This document shows, piece after piece, positions 1 through 7,517 of a stretch of 64,000 bases of DNA. The position numbers and the translations under genes were made by a program. The stretch comes from DASUBV01 sp036510065. Lineage in GTDB: Bacteria > Actinomycetota > Actinomycetes > Streptosporangiales > Streptosporangiaceae. The notes below the pieces were generated by a model. It made no database searches. It had not been told where the DNA came from and saw nothing but the letters and a program-made list of their open reading frames with translations. The stretch spans positions 21,932 through 85,931 of the forward strand of contig DATCEO010000198.1 of the NCBI GenBank assembly GCA_036510065.1, in the 5' to 3' direction. Numbering within the stretch: the stretch's first letter is position 1; every line of letters starts with the position of its first letter.

Positions 1-684
1 GCCAGCGACAACGGCAGCGGCGCCAGCGAGCGGCTCACCGACATGCTGCGCACCAACGCCAGCATCGTGCCCGGTGACTCCGGCGGTCCGCTGGCCAGCA
101 CCGGCGGCAAGGTCATCGGGATGGACACCGCCGCCGCTACCGGAACCTTCGGGACCGGCGGCCAGGGCCAGCAGGACGTCGGCTTTGCCATCCCGATCAA
201 CCGGGCGCTGCGCATCGCGCACCAGATCATCAGCGGGCAATCCAGCGGGTCTATCCAGCTCGGCTCGGGCGGGTTCCTGGGCGTCCTGGTCCCCGCTGAC
301 AAGGCCAGCTTGACCGCTGACCCGCGTCAGCAGCGGAAGCTGCAGATCCAGGGCGAGAGCAACGGCACGGGAGCCGGAGTCCCGCGAGCGGGGAAGGCCT
401 GCATCCCCAGCGACCTGGAGGCCGGAGTTCCGGCCGCGGTGGCCCCGGTGAGCTCGGGCGCGCTGGTGCTCGGCGAGCTCTGCGGGACGCCCGCCGAGAC
501 GGCGGGCCTGAGTCCCGGGGACGTCATCACCTCGGTGAACGGCAAGGCGGTCACGACGCCGGCCTCACTGACGGCCATCATGAAGGACCTCCGGCCCGGC
601 AGCAAGGTCACCGTGACCTGGGTCTCCGTGTCGGGCGCCCACCAGACGGCCACGATGACGCTGAGCACGGCGCCGCCCCAGTAA
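1..684 (+). CDS. HtrA/DegP-like serine protease with PDZ domain (5' end outside window)
   Basis: The reading frame is open from base 1, so the N-terminus and any signal or membrane anchor lie outside the window. The visible part starts inside the trypsin-like domain and contains the nucleophile motif GDSGGP (about residues 24-29 of the visible frame), followed by the end of the protease fold (DVGFAIPINRAL). A C-terminal PDZ domain covers roughly the last 80 residues (GTPAETAGLSPGDVITSVNG). This is the usual layout of actinobacterial membrane-anchored HtrA proteases, which act outside the membrane on misfolded proteins. His and Asp of the triad cannot be checked. The insert between protease and PDZ is unusually long. 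Confidence 0.88.
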   Translation, partial: ASDNGSGASERLTDMLRTNASIVPGDSGGPLASTGGKVIGMDTAAATGTFGTGGQGQQDVGFAIPINRALRIAHQIISGQSSGSIQLGSGGFLGVLVPADKASLTADPRQQRKLQIQGESNGTGAGVPRAGKACIPSDLEAGVPAAVAPVSSGALVLGELCGTPAETAGLSPGDVITSVNGKAVTTPASLTAIMKDLRPGSKVTVTWVSVSGAHQTATMTLSTAPPQ

Positions 685-705
685 GCATGGCGCCGCCCCA
701 GTAAG
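671..705 (+). repeat. Short direct duplication at the end of the HtrA gene
   Basis: The 15-mer CGCCGCCCCAGTAAG, which includes the stop codon of the protease gene, occurs at 671-685 and again at 691-705. It looks like a recent local duplication downstream of the stop. It has no evident function. Confidence 0.7.
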
Positions 706-725
706 ACAGCAGCGGCAGTAAGTTG

Positions 726-761
726 AGCAGCCGCCCCGGCCGACAGGCGGGGGCGGCTGCT
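726..761. terminator. Bidirectional hairpin terminator between convergent genes
   Basis: A perfect 12-bp stem, AGCAGCCGCCCC (726-737) and its complement (750-761), encloses a 12-base loop. It lies between the stop of the HtrA gene (+) and the stop of the DUF397 gene (-). There is no U tract, as is common in high-GC actinobacteria. Confidence 0.7.
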
Positions 762-792
762 GGCGCTGCAGCGCCGGTCACACCACGCGGCG

Positions 793-1014
793 TCAGGTCA
801 GGTCGAACTCGCCGTCCTGGACGCCAGCCGCGAACGCGCGCCACTCCTCGGGCGTGAAGATCAGCACGGGGCCGTCCGGCTGGCGGCTGTCTCGCATGGC
901 GATCACCTGGTCGCTGCCCTCCTTGGTGCCCGGCACGATCGCGACCTCCACGCTCGCCTCGTCGGTCACGTCGCTGGCGGACGCCTTACGCCAGACGGCG
1001 CCGGTCAGGTCCAT
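793..1014 (-). CDS. DUF397 domain protein
   Basis: A 73-residue protein with the DUF397 pattern: an N-terminal WRKAS, a central SVEVAIV strand, an AMRDSRQPDGPVL core and a C-terminal FTPEEWRAFAAGVQDGEFDL. The ATG at 1014 is chosen because GAAAGGGGGA lies just upstream; longer in-frame openings have no such site. DUF397 genes usually pair with a helix-turn-helix regulator, but none is adjacent here. The conserved Cys often seen before VEVA is absent. The biochemical function of the family is unclear; roles in antibiotic and developmental regulation have been proposed. Confidence 0.87.
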   Translation of the reverse strand: MDLTGAVWRKASASDVTDEASVEVAIVPGTKEGSDQVIAMRDSRQPDGPVLIFTPEEWRAFAAGVQDGEFDLT

Positions 1015-1088
1015 CCGCGCGTTCCCCCTTTCCGGTCGGCTGGGATAACACGGGACTGGTCGGCTCCTAGTATCTCCGCGCGGCCCCG

Positions 1089-2030
1089 TTACCGGGCGGC
1101 TGGCCGGAAAGTCGACAGCGTGACCGACACCGTCACCGGCATCACGCCAGGCAGCCGACGGATCCGGCCGGCCAGGGTGGCGGGATCGGCGTGCCACGCG
1201 GTCGGCCCCATGGCCACGACGGCGGCGATATCCCGGTGATCCAGTCGCAGCGCCGTGGCGTACTCGCGGCGGCCTGCGAGCTCAAAATGAGGGCTGAGCG
1301 TGCTCGTCAGCCGCTCGTCCTTGCGCGGATCGACCCTCAGCAGCTCCAGCGGCCCGACCAGCTCGCCGAGGTGGCCGGCGTTCGGGGTGACGACAAGGAG
1401 GCGGCCGGAGGGCTGCAGGATGCGGCCCAGCTCGGCCCCGTTGCGCGGCGCGAACACGTTGAGCACCACCGCCGCGGCGTGATCAGCGACCGGCAGGCGG
1501 CGCCAGGCGTCGGCCCCGACGGCGCCGATCCGGTCATGGGCGCGGGCGGCCCGGCGCAGGGCGAACTTCGAGGCGTCCAGCGCCAGCCCGGCCCAGCCGG
1601 GCATCTGGTCCAGCGCGGCCGCGAGGTAGTACCCCGGCCCGGCGCCGACGTCCACGACGTAGCCGGCCGCCGCCCTGTCCCCCGCAGCAACACCCGCGCC
1701 CGTCACACCCGCTGGCAAGCCCTCCGGAATAACGGCAGCGGCGGCGCGGGCGATCTCGCCGGCTAGCCCCGCGTAGTGACCGGCAGCCAGGAAATCGGCC
1801 CGGGCCGCCACCATCGCGGCCGAGTCGCCCTGGGCCCCCCGGCCGCCGGGCGGCAGCAGGCTGACGTAACCCTGCCGGGCGATATCGAACGCATGGCCGC
1901 CCGTGCCGGCCAGCGCCGTGCCGGCCAGCGCCGTGCCGGCCAGCACCGTGCAGGCCAGCACCGGCCCGGCCCGGGTCAGGGCCGCGCCGCAGCGCGGGCA
2001 GGCCAGGGCGCCGATGACGTCGTCCAGCAC
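1089..2030 (-). CDS. rlmA: RlmA-family 23S rRNA (guanine-N1)-methyltransferase with expanded zinc loop
   Basis: A 313-residue member of the RlmA(I/II)/TlrB family, which methylates N1 of a guanine in hairpin 35 of 23S rRNA using SAM; some members give macrolide resistance. The N-terminus has zinc ligands C11, C14 and C27, then HAFDIARQGYVSLL, the family hallmark. The Rossmann domain has VVDVGAGPGYYLAAAL (SAM site), and NVFAPRNGAELGRIL matches the conserved central block. In E. coli the third Cys and the ligand His are three residues apart. Here His46 is 18 residues after C27 because pentapeptide repeats are inserted. Start by similarity to the family N-terminus. The gene ends near the downstream DUF397 start region; dapE lies directly upstream on the same strand. 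Confidence 0.87.
   Translation of the reverse strand: MLDDVIGALACPRCGAALTRAGPVLACTVLAGTALAGTALAGTGGHAFDIARQGYVSLLPPGGRGAQGDSAAMVAARADFLAAGHYAGLAGEIARAAAAVIPEGLPAGVTGAGVAAGDRAAAGYVVDVGAGPGYYLAAALDQMPGWAGLALDASKFALRRAARAHDRIGAVGADAWRRLPVADHAAAVVLNVFAPRNGAELGRILQPSGRLLVVTPNAGHLGELVGPLELLRVDPRKDERLTSTLSPHFELAGRREYATALRLDHRDIAAVVAMGPTAWHADPATLAGRIRRLPGVMPVTVSVTLSTFRPAAR
1901..1960. repeat. Four 15-bp tandem repeats inside rlmA
   Basis: Units CCGTGCCGGCCAGCG (1901-1915, 1916-1930) and close variants (1931-1945, 1946-1960) encode repeated LAGTA pentapeptides between the third Cys and the His of the RlmA zinc site. All units preserve the reading frame. Confidence 0.9.
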
Positions 2031-2051
2031 CCCTGGCTCCGGCGCCGCGGC

Positions 2052-3110
2052 CTAGGAGGTCAGCCAGGCGCGCATCCGGGCCTCGCAGTCCCCGATCTGA
2101 GCCAGGCTGACGTGCTCGTGCCGGGCGTGGGCGATCATCGGATCGCCCGGCCCGAAGTTGACCGCCGGGATGCCGAGGGCGTCGAACCTGGCCACGTCGG
2201 TCCAGCCGAACTTGGCCCGCGGCTGCCCGCCCATGGCCGCCACGAAGGAGCCGACGGCAGGCTGGTCCAGGCCGGGCCGGGCTCCCCCGGCGACGTCGGT
2301 GACGCGCACCGGCCAGCCGGCGAAGACGTCCTCCAGGTGCCCCCGGGCCTGCTCCGCGCTGCGGTCGGGCGCGAACCGGTAGTTGACGCTGACCACGCAC
2401 TCGTCGGGAATCACGTTGCCCGCGACCCCGCCGCTGATCCCGATGGCGTTCAGCCCTTCGTGATAGGTCAGGCCGTCGACGGCCGGCTGTCGCGGCTCAT
2501 ACCGCCGCAGCACGTCGAGAATCTGGCCGGCCTGATGGATGGCGTTACTGCCCATCCAGCTCCGGGCGCTGTGCGCTCGCTCCCCGCTGGCGCGGATCTC
2601 GGCCCGCATGGTGCCCTGGCAGCCGCCCTCCACGACCCCGTCGGTGGGTTCCATCAGCACGGCGAAGTCGGCGGCCAGCAGTTCCGGGCTGGCCCGGCTG
2701 ATCCGCAGCAGGCCGTTGCGCTCGGCCTCGACCTCCTCGCCGTCGTAGAACACGTAGGTCACGTCGCGGGAGGGCTCGGTCAGCTGCGCGGCCAGCCGGA
2801 GGGCCACCGCCACGCCCGATTTCATGTCGCAGCTGCCCAGGCCGTGGAGCAGGTCGCCGTCCCGGCGGGAGGGCAGGTTGCCGGCCGCCGGTACCGTGTC
2901 GATGTGCCCGGCGATGGCGACCCGCCCGGGCCGCCCGAGCTGGGTCCGGGCCACGATGGCGTCGCCGTCCCGGTGCACGGTCAGGTGCGGCAGCTCGGCG
3001 ACGGCCGCGGCGATCAGGTCGGCCAGCGGCCCCTCGTGCCCGCTCACCGACTCGACGTCGACCAGGCAGGCGGTCAGCTCCGCCGCGGTGAGCGAAAGAT
3101 CGAGCTTCAC
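2052..3110 (-). CDS. dapE: Succinyl-diaminopimelate desuccinylase
   Basis: A 352-residue M20-family di-zinc amidase that hydrolyses N-succinyl-LL-diaminopimelate in the lysine and peptidoglycan precursor pathway, in the cytoplasm. Metal and catalytic motifs are present in order: GHIDTVP (His and catalytic Asp), GLGSCDMKSG (bridging Asp), DGEEVEAE (general-base Glu pair), MEPTDGVVEGGCQGT, and a C-terminal FGPGD..AH block. The actinobacterial DapE type is clear. The GTG start at 3110 has no Shine-Dalgarno, but a -10-like TATGCT ends exactly six bases upstream, which fits a leaderless mRNA. It is 21 bp upstream of rlmA on the same strand and divergent from arcA. Confidence 0.92.
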   Translation of the reverse strand: MKLDLSLTAAELTACLVDVESVSGHEGPLADLIAAAVAELPHLTVHRDGDAIVARTQLGRPGRVAIAGHIDTVPAAGNLPSRRDGDLLHGLGSCDMKSGVAVALRLAAQLTEPSRDVTYVFYDGEEVEAERNGLLRISRASPELLAADFAVLMEPTDGVVEGGCQGTMRAEIRASGERAHSARSWMGSNAIHQAGQILDVLRRYEPRQPAVDGLTYHEGLNAIGISGGVAGNVIPDECVVSVNYRFAPDRSAEQARGHLEDVFAGWPVRVTDVAGGARPGLDQPAVGSFVAAMGGQPRAKFGWTDVARFDALGIPAVNFGPGDPMIAHARHEHVSLAQIGDCEARMRAWLTS

Positions 3111-3116
3111 GCGCGC

Positions 3117-3122
3117 AGCATA
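3117..3122 (-). promoter_or_regulatory. -10 element for leaderless dapE
   Basis: TATGCT on the minus strand, followed by six bases and then the GTG start of dapE. This is the spacing expected when transcription starts at the start codon. No clear -35 is visible. Confidence 0.5.
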
Positions 3123-3211
3123 GCCTGGCTCGTGACATAACAGCTGACAGGCGCCGTCACCCGACGACGGCGCCGCGAGCTAGCTCATGCGGGCCGAGCA
3201 ACGGGAGTGTC

Positions 3212-4429
3212 ATGTTCCATGTCGATTCCGAGGTGGGCCGCTTGCGGCAGGTCATCCTGCACCGCCCGGATCTTGAGCTCAAGCGGCTGACCCCGGACAA
3301 CGCGGCCGAGCTGCTCTTCGACGACCTGCTGTGGGTAAGCGAGGCGCAGGCCGAGCATGACGCCTTCGCGGCCACGCTGCGCAGCCGCGGCGTGACGGTG
3401 CACTACTACGGCGAGCTGCTCACCCAGACCCTGGCCATCGACGAGGCCCGCGACTACGTGCTGGGCAAGGTCTTCGACCCGCGGCTGCACGGCCCGCTGG
3501 CCATCGGCACGCTGCGCGCGACCCTGGGCGCCCTGGACGACGCGGCGCTGGCCGGGTTCCTGGTTGGCGGCATCACCAAGCGCGAGTTCCTGGAGCTCGG
3601 CCCCGAGCCGGCCAGCATCGCGTTCCACACGCTCGACCCGGACGGCTTCGTCCTGGCCCCGCTGCCCAACCTGCTGTACCAGCGGGACACCTCGAGCTGG
3701 ATCTACGACGGGGTCTCGATCAACGCCATGCGCCGCCGGGCCCGGATGCGCGAGACCATCAGCGACGAGGCCATGTACCAGTGGCACCCGATGTTCGCCG
3801 ACGCCAAGTTCGAGGTCTGGAACCACGGCGCCGACAGCGCACCTGCCACCCTCGAGGGCGGCGACGTGCTGGTACTGGGTAACGGATCGGTCCTGGTGGG
3901 GATGAGCGAGCGCACTCAGCCGCAGGCGGTGGAGATGCTGGCCCACCGGCTGTTCTCGACCGGGGCGGCCCGGCGCGTGCTGGCGGTGGACATGCCGAAG
4001 TCGCGCGCGTTCATGCACCTGGACACCGTGCTGACCATGGCCGACTACGGAGTGTTCGTCAAGTACGCCGGCATGGGCATGCTGCCGTCCTACACGGTCG
4101 AGCCGGGCACCAGCCCCAGTGAGCTCAAGGTCACCGACCACCAGCCCGAGCAGATGCACGATGCGATCGCGGCGGCGCTCGGGCTGCCCCGCATCACGGT
4201 GCTCACGGCCACCCAGGATCTGCGCTCGGCCCGGCGCGAGCAGTGGGACGACGGCTGCAACGTGCTGGCCATCGCCCCCGGCGTGGTGGTGGCCTACGAG
4301 CGGAACGTCACCACTAATACGTTCCTGCGCGAGCACGGCCTGGAGGTCATCACGATCCGCGGCAGCGAGCTCGGCCGCGGCCGGGGCGGCCCCCGGTGCA
4401 TGACCTGCCCCATCGAGCGCGACGCCTGA
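3212..4429 (+). CDS. arcA: Arginine deiminase
   Basis: A 405-residue guanidino-group hydrolase of the ADI family, converting L-arginine to citrulline and ammonia. The N-terminal SEVGRLRQVILHRPDLEL, LPNLLYQRDTSSWI (substrate-binding Asp), LEGGDVLVLG (catalytic Glu region), MHLDTVLTMAD (catalytic His/Asp) and the terminal CMTCPIERD all match the family. By alignment with the Pseudomonas enzyme the nucleophile is C396. ATG 3212 is preceded by CGGGAG. No carbamate kinase or ornithine carbamoyltransferase gene is adjacent, so this is not a classical arc operon. It may serve arginine catabolism or acid protection. Confidence 0.93.
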   Translation: MFHVDSEVGRLRQVILHRPDLELKRLTPDNAAELLFDDLLWVSEAQAEHDAFAATLRSRGVTVHYYGELLTQTLAIDEARDYVLGKVFDPRLHGPLAIGTLRATLGALDDAALAGFLVGGITKREFLELGPEPASIAFHTLDPDGFVLAPLPNLLYQRDTSSWIYDGVSINAMRRRARMRETISDEAMYQWHPMFADAKFEVWNHGADSAPATLEGGDVLVLGNGSVLVGMSERTQPQAVEMLAHRLFSTGAARRVLAVDMPKSRAFMHLDTVLTMADYGVFVKYAGMGMLPSYTVEPGTSPSELKVTDHQPEQMHDAIAAALGLPRITVLTATQDLRSARREQWDDGCNVLAIAPGVVVAYERNVTTNTFLREHGLEVITIRGSELGRGRGGPRCMTCPIERDA

Positions 4430-4500
4430 TCGCCGCGCCGCGCCGCCCTCGTGCCCGCGCCGCCCCGTGCCCGCGCCGCCCCCGCTGGCCGCCCGGCGCG

Positions 4501-4549
4501 TGATCACGACCCTTTTTCCGCGCTCCGCGTGGTTTTTCGGTCGCGATCA
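4501..4549. terminator. Palindromic hairpin overlapping the LysR stop codon
   Basis: Outer arms TGATCACGACC (4501-4511) and GGTCGCGATCA (4539-4549) pair with one wobble. T-rich tracts and a CCGCG/CGCGG inner stem lie between them. The TGA of the LysR gene is the first triplet of the minus-strand arm. It lies between convergent arcA and lysR and closely resembles the palindrome at 44156-44204. Confidence 0.65.
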
Positions 4550-5470
4550 TGAAGACTCCGGCGCCTGCCGGGACAGGCTGCGGGCCGCCGCCGTCAGCGC
4601 GGTCAGGATGACCGCGACCGAGGGCCGCCGCACCCCGGACTCCCGGGCCACCGCGTAGACATGCCGGCCCGGGCTGCGGCCGGGCAGCTCGCGCACCACC
4701 ACCCGGCCCTCGCCCGCGGCCAGCGTGAGCCGCGGCAGCACGGCGATCCCGATCCCGCGGGCGACCAGGCTGAGGATCGTCGCCAGCCCCTCGAACTCCC
4801 AGGGGGCAGGCGGCGCGCCGCCCGCCCCGGCCAGGACCCGGTCGATGGCCTGGCGGGACGGCTCCCCGGCGGGCGGGGCCAGCCACGCCTCGCCGCGCAG
4901 CCGGTGCAGGGCCACGGGCTCGCTCAGGTCGGCGGCCCAGTGCCGGCGCGGGACGACCAGGACCAGCGAGTCGCGCACGAGCGGGTAGCGCCGCAGCCCG
5001 CCCGCCGCGCCCGCGGCCGGCCGCCTGGTCCAGTCGTCGACGATGGCGACGTCGACCTGGCCCGCCCGGACCTGGCGCATGCCCTCGCTGCCCATGGTCT
5101 GGCGCAGCAGCAGGTTCAGGCCCTGATGGGCCCGGACGGTGCGCGTCAGCGCGGGAGCGAACGCGACCGCCGCGGTGGGGAACGCCGTGACGGCCACCCG
5201 GCCCACCGGCTCGTCCGCCGACAGGTCCGCCTCCGCTGCCTCGATCAGGGCCAGGATCTCCCCGGCGTGGCTGACCAGCCGGCGCCCGGCATCGGTCAGC
5301 TCGGCCGCGCGGGCGCTGCGGTCCAGCAGGGCCGCGCCGGCCTCCCGCTCCAGGGCGGCCAGCTGCTGGGACACCGCGGACGGGGTGTAGCCGAGCGCGG
5401 CCGCGGTGGCCGCGATCGTGCCGCGCTCCGCGAATTCGCGCAGCAGCCGCAGGCGGTGCACGTCGAGCAT
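4547..5470 (-). CDS. LysR-type transcriptional regulator
   Basis: A 307-residue LysR protein. The N-terminal winged HTH (residues about 1-60) reads LREFAERGTIAATAAALGY then TPSAVSQQLAALEREAG. The C-terminal periplasmic-binding-like effector domain covers about residues 90-290. It is divergent from the aminotransferase gene at 5623, the classical layout for a LysR regulator and its target. The start ATG (5470) is embedded in a perfect 7+1+7 palindrome, which suggests autoregulation. The effector is unknown. Confidence 0.9.
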   Translation of the reverse strand: MLDVHRLRLLREFAERGTIAATAAALGYTPSAVSQQLAALEREAGAALLDRSARAAELTDAGRRLVSHAGEILALIEAAEADLSADEPVGRVAVTAFPTAAVAFAPALTRTVRAHQGLNLLLRQTMGSEGMRQVRAGQVDVAIVDDWTRRPAAGAAGGLRRYPLVRDSLVLVVPRRHWAADLSEPVALHRLRGEAWLAPPAGEPSRQAIDRVLAGAGGAPPAPWEFEGLATILSLVARGIGIAVLPRLTLAAGEGRVVVRELPGRSPGRHVYAVARESGVRRPSVAVILTALTAAARSLSRQAPESS

Positions 5471-5483
5471 AAGCTCAGCTTAT
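5469..5483. promoter_or_regulatory. Palindromic operator over the LysR start codon
   Basis: ATAAGCTCAGCTTAT is a perfect inverted repeat around one central base and overlaps the first base pair of the lysR start codon. It fits the T-N11-A shape of LysR boxes and is probably bound by the divergent regulator. Confidence 0.55.
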
Positions 5484-5545
5484 TCTTTGCCACAGAATTT
5501 CTGACCTTGCCCTGATGCTTATCTGCGTCCATCCTGGTCAGATGG

Positions 5546-5564
5546 CATTGCAACGGCCGCAATG
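5546..5564. promoter_or_regulatory. Second inverted repeat in the lysR-aminotransferase intergenic region
   Basis: CATTGC, seven bases, GCAATG. It lies 59 bp upstream of the aminotransferase start and may be an activation or repression site for that gene. Confidence 0.3.
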
Positions 5565-5622
5565 TCCGTTCCGGCACCAACGACGATGCCGTCACCCCCA
5601 CCCCGCAGCTAGGAGTATCAGC

Positions 5623-6933
5623 ATGCCCTGGGCCGGGCCGGTCACGTCCACCCCACCAGCACCCCTCGCGCCGCGTCGCACCGGCGTCCCCGTATCCGCC
5701 ACCCTCGCCGCCAACGAAGCCCTCGCCATCCGCCGCCGGGACGGTCAGCCCGTCCTGCCGATGGCCTTCGGGGAGGCCGGCCTGCCGGTGCACCCCAGAC
5801 TGCGCGCCGAGCTCGCCACGGCGGCCTGCCGCGGCGGCTACGGGCCGGTCGCCGGCGTCCCCGACCTGCGTGAGGCCGTGGCCGGCTACTGGACCCGGCG
5901 CGGGCTGCCCACCAGTCCCGGCGCGGTCGTGGCCGGACCCGGCAGCAAGTCACTGCTGTTCGCCCTGCTGCTGACCATCGGCACCGACGTAGCCGTGCCG
6001 CTGCCCAGCTGGGTAAGTTACGCGGCGCAGGCCCGCCTGAGCGGCGCCACACCGCGGTTCGTCCCGGCCACGCCGGGCCAGGGCGGCATCTGCGATCCCG
6101 ACGCGCTGGAGCAGGCGGTGGTGGCGGCCGCGGCCCAGGGCCGGGCGATCCGCTCGGTCATCGTCACGCTCCCCGACAACCCCACCGGCACGCTGGCCAG
6201 CCCGGCCGCCGTGCGCGGCCTGTGCGCGGTGGCCGACCGGCACGACCTGATCATCATCTCCGACGAGATCTACCGGGACCTGGTGCATGACCCCCGCGCA
6301 CCGTTCCTGAGCCCGGCCAGCGTGGCGCCCGACCGGACGGTCGTGACCACCGCTCTGAGCAAGAGCCTGGCCCTGGGCGGCTGGCGGATCGGCGCCGCCC
6401 GGCTGCCCGACGGTCCCCTCGGCCAGGCCCTGACCGAGCGCCTGCGCGGGATCGGCAGCGAGATCTGGTCCGCGCCCGCGGTCCCGGTGCAGCACGCGGC
6501 GGCCGTCGGCTTCCGCGAGCCGCCCGAGATCGCGCAGCGGATCGCGCAGAGCCGGGCACTGCACGCCGCCGTGGCCCGAGGCATCGCGGGCCGGTGCGCG
6601 GCCGCCGGGCTGACCGTCCCGGCCCCGCAGGCGGCGTTCTACGTCTATCCCGATTTCGGGCCGTGGCGGGAGCCGCTGGCCCGGCGCGGGATCCGCACCG
6701 GCGAGGACCTGGCCCGGCACCTGGTGGACCGGTACGGGGCCGGGTCGCTACCGGGGAGCGTGTTCGGCGAGCCGCCCGAGTCCCTGCGGCTGCGGCTGGC
6801 CACCGGCCTGCTGTACGGCGACACCGACGAGCAGCGCGAGGCGGCGCTGGAGGCCCGCGATCCGCTGGCGCTGCCCTGGATCGCCGGGGCACTGGCGGGC
6901 GTGGATGACATGCTGGCCGACCTGAGCCCCTGA
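5623..6933 (+). CDS. Class I/II PLP-dependent aminotransferase
   Basis: A 436-residue fold-type I aminotransferase, presumably cytoplasmic. It has GGYGPVAGVPDLREAVAGYW in the N-terminal part, PLPSWVSYAAQA (stacking aromatic region), LPDNPTGT, IISDEIYRDLV (PLP-binding Asp/Tyr) and the Schiff-base lysine K247 in TTALSKSLALGGWRIG. The ATG at 5623 is preceded by AGGAG at good spacing. A more upstream in-frame ATG at 5515 would add 36 unconserved residues and lies in the regulatory region. It is divergent from and probably controlled by the LysR gene. The amino acid substrate cannot be named. Confidence 0.9.
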   Translation: MPWAGPVTSTPPAPLAPRRTGVPVSATLAANEALAIRRRDGQPVLPMAFGEAGLPVHPRLRAELATAACRGGYGPVAGVPDLREAVAGYWTRRGLPTSPGAVVAGPGSKSLLFALLLTIGTDVAVPLPSWVSYAAQARLSGATPRFVPATPGQGGICDPDALEQAVVAAAAQGRAIRSVIVTLPDNPTGTLASPAAVRGLCAVADRHDLIIISDEIYRDLVHDPRAPFLSPASVAPDRTVVTTALSKSLALGGWRIGAARLPDGPLGQALTERLRGIGSEIWSAPAVPVQHAAAVGFREPPEIAQRIAQSRALHAAVARGIAGRCAAAGLTVPAPQAAFYVYPDFGPWREPLARRGIRTGEDLARHLVDRYGAGSLPGSVFGEPPESLRLRLATGLLYGDTDEQREAALEARDPLALPWIAGALAGVDDMLADLSP

Positions 6934-6970
6934 GCCCCTGAGCCCCTCAGCAGCGGCGGCCGCGAGCAGT

Positions 6971-7006
6971 CGCGCTGGGGCCGGGCCGCGGGCCGGCCCC
7001 AGCGCG
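6971..7006. terminator. Strong hairpin terminator after the aminotransferase
   Basis: A perfect 14-bp stem (6971-6984 with 6993-7006) with an 8-base loop, followed by TTCCTCTC. It is preceded at 6928-6950 by short TGAGCCCC direct repeats. Confidence 0.7.
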
Positions 7007-7020
7007 TTCCTCTCGCGCTT

Positions 7021-7507
7021 CCTGCGCAGCCATCCGACCGCCGTACCTGGGACATCGGCGTGTTCAACACCGACCCCTCGGCCAGTCACGCCTTCAGCGT
7101 GCCACTGGCGGCCCAGCTGGGGATCACCGGGACGGTGAACGTCACCGATCTGTGGAGCGGTCACTCGCTCGGCGCGGTGACCGGCACCTACACCGCCGCC
7201 GTACCGCCTGGCGGATCAACCAGGAGTTCTCCGTGACCTCGGCCGGGGAGCTGCGCACCATGGGCGCCACCGAGTGCCTCGACGTGTGCAACAACCAGAC
7301 CGCACCGGGGACCAGGGTCGAGCTGTGGCCGTGCAACGGCGGCGCGAACCAGAAACGGACCGTGGCCGCCAACGGGACCATCATCGGCCAGCAGTCGGGC
7401 CTGCGCCTGGGACGTCCTGGGCGGCGCCACGGCTCCTGGGCACCTCGCTGGACATCTGGACCTGCAACGGCCAGGCCAACCAGCGGTGGTCGTCGGCGCT
7501 GCGGTGA
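7021..7507 (+). pseudogene. Remnant of a secreted glycoside hydrolase with ricin-type lectin domain
   Basis: Coding-like sequence continues through three frames. Frame 1 (to a stop at 7234) encodes DIGVFNTDPSASHAFSVPL and VNVTDLWSG, typical of the C-terminal beta-sandwich of GH27-type alpha-galactosidases. The next frame (about 7200-7410) encodes ECLDVCNNQTAPGTRVELW and CNGGANQK, a ricin B repeat. A third frame (about 7430-7507) encodes LDIWTCNGQANQRW, a QxW repeat, and a stop. The catalytic domain is missing upstream, where the aminotransferase and its terminator sit. At least two frameshifts plus the 5' loss make this a pseudogene. The exact 5' limit is uncertain. Confidence 0.75.
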
Positions 7508-7517
7508 GCCGGGCCCG

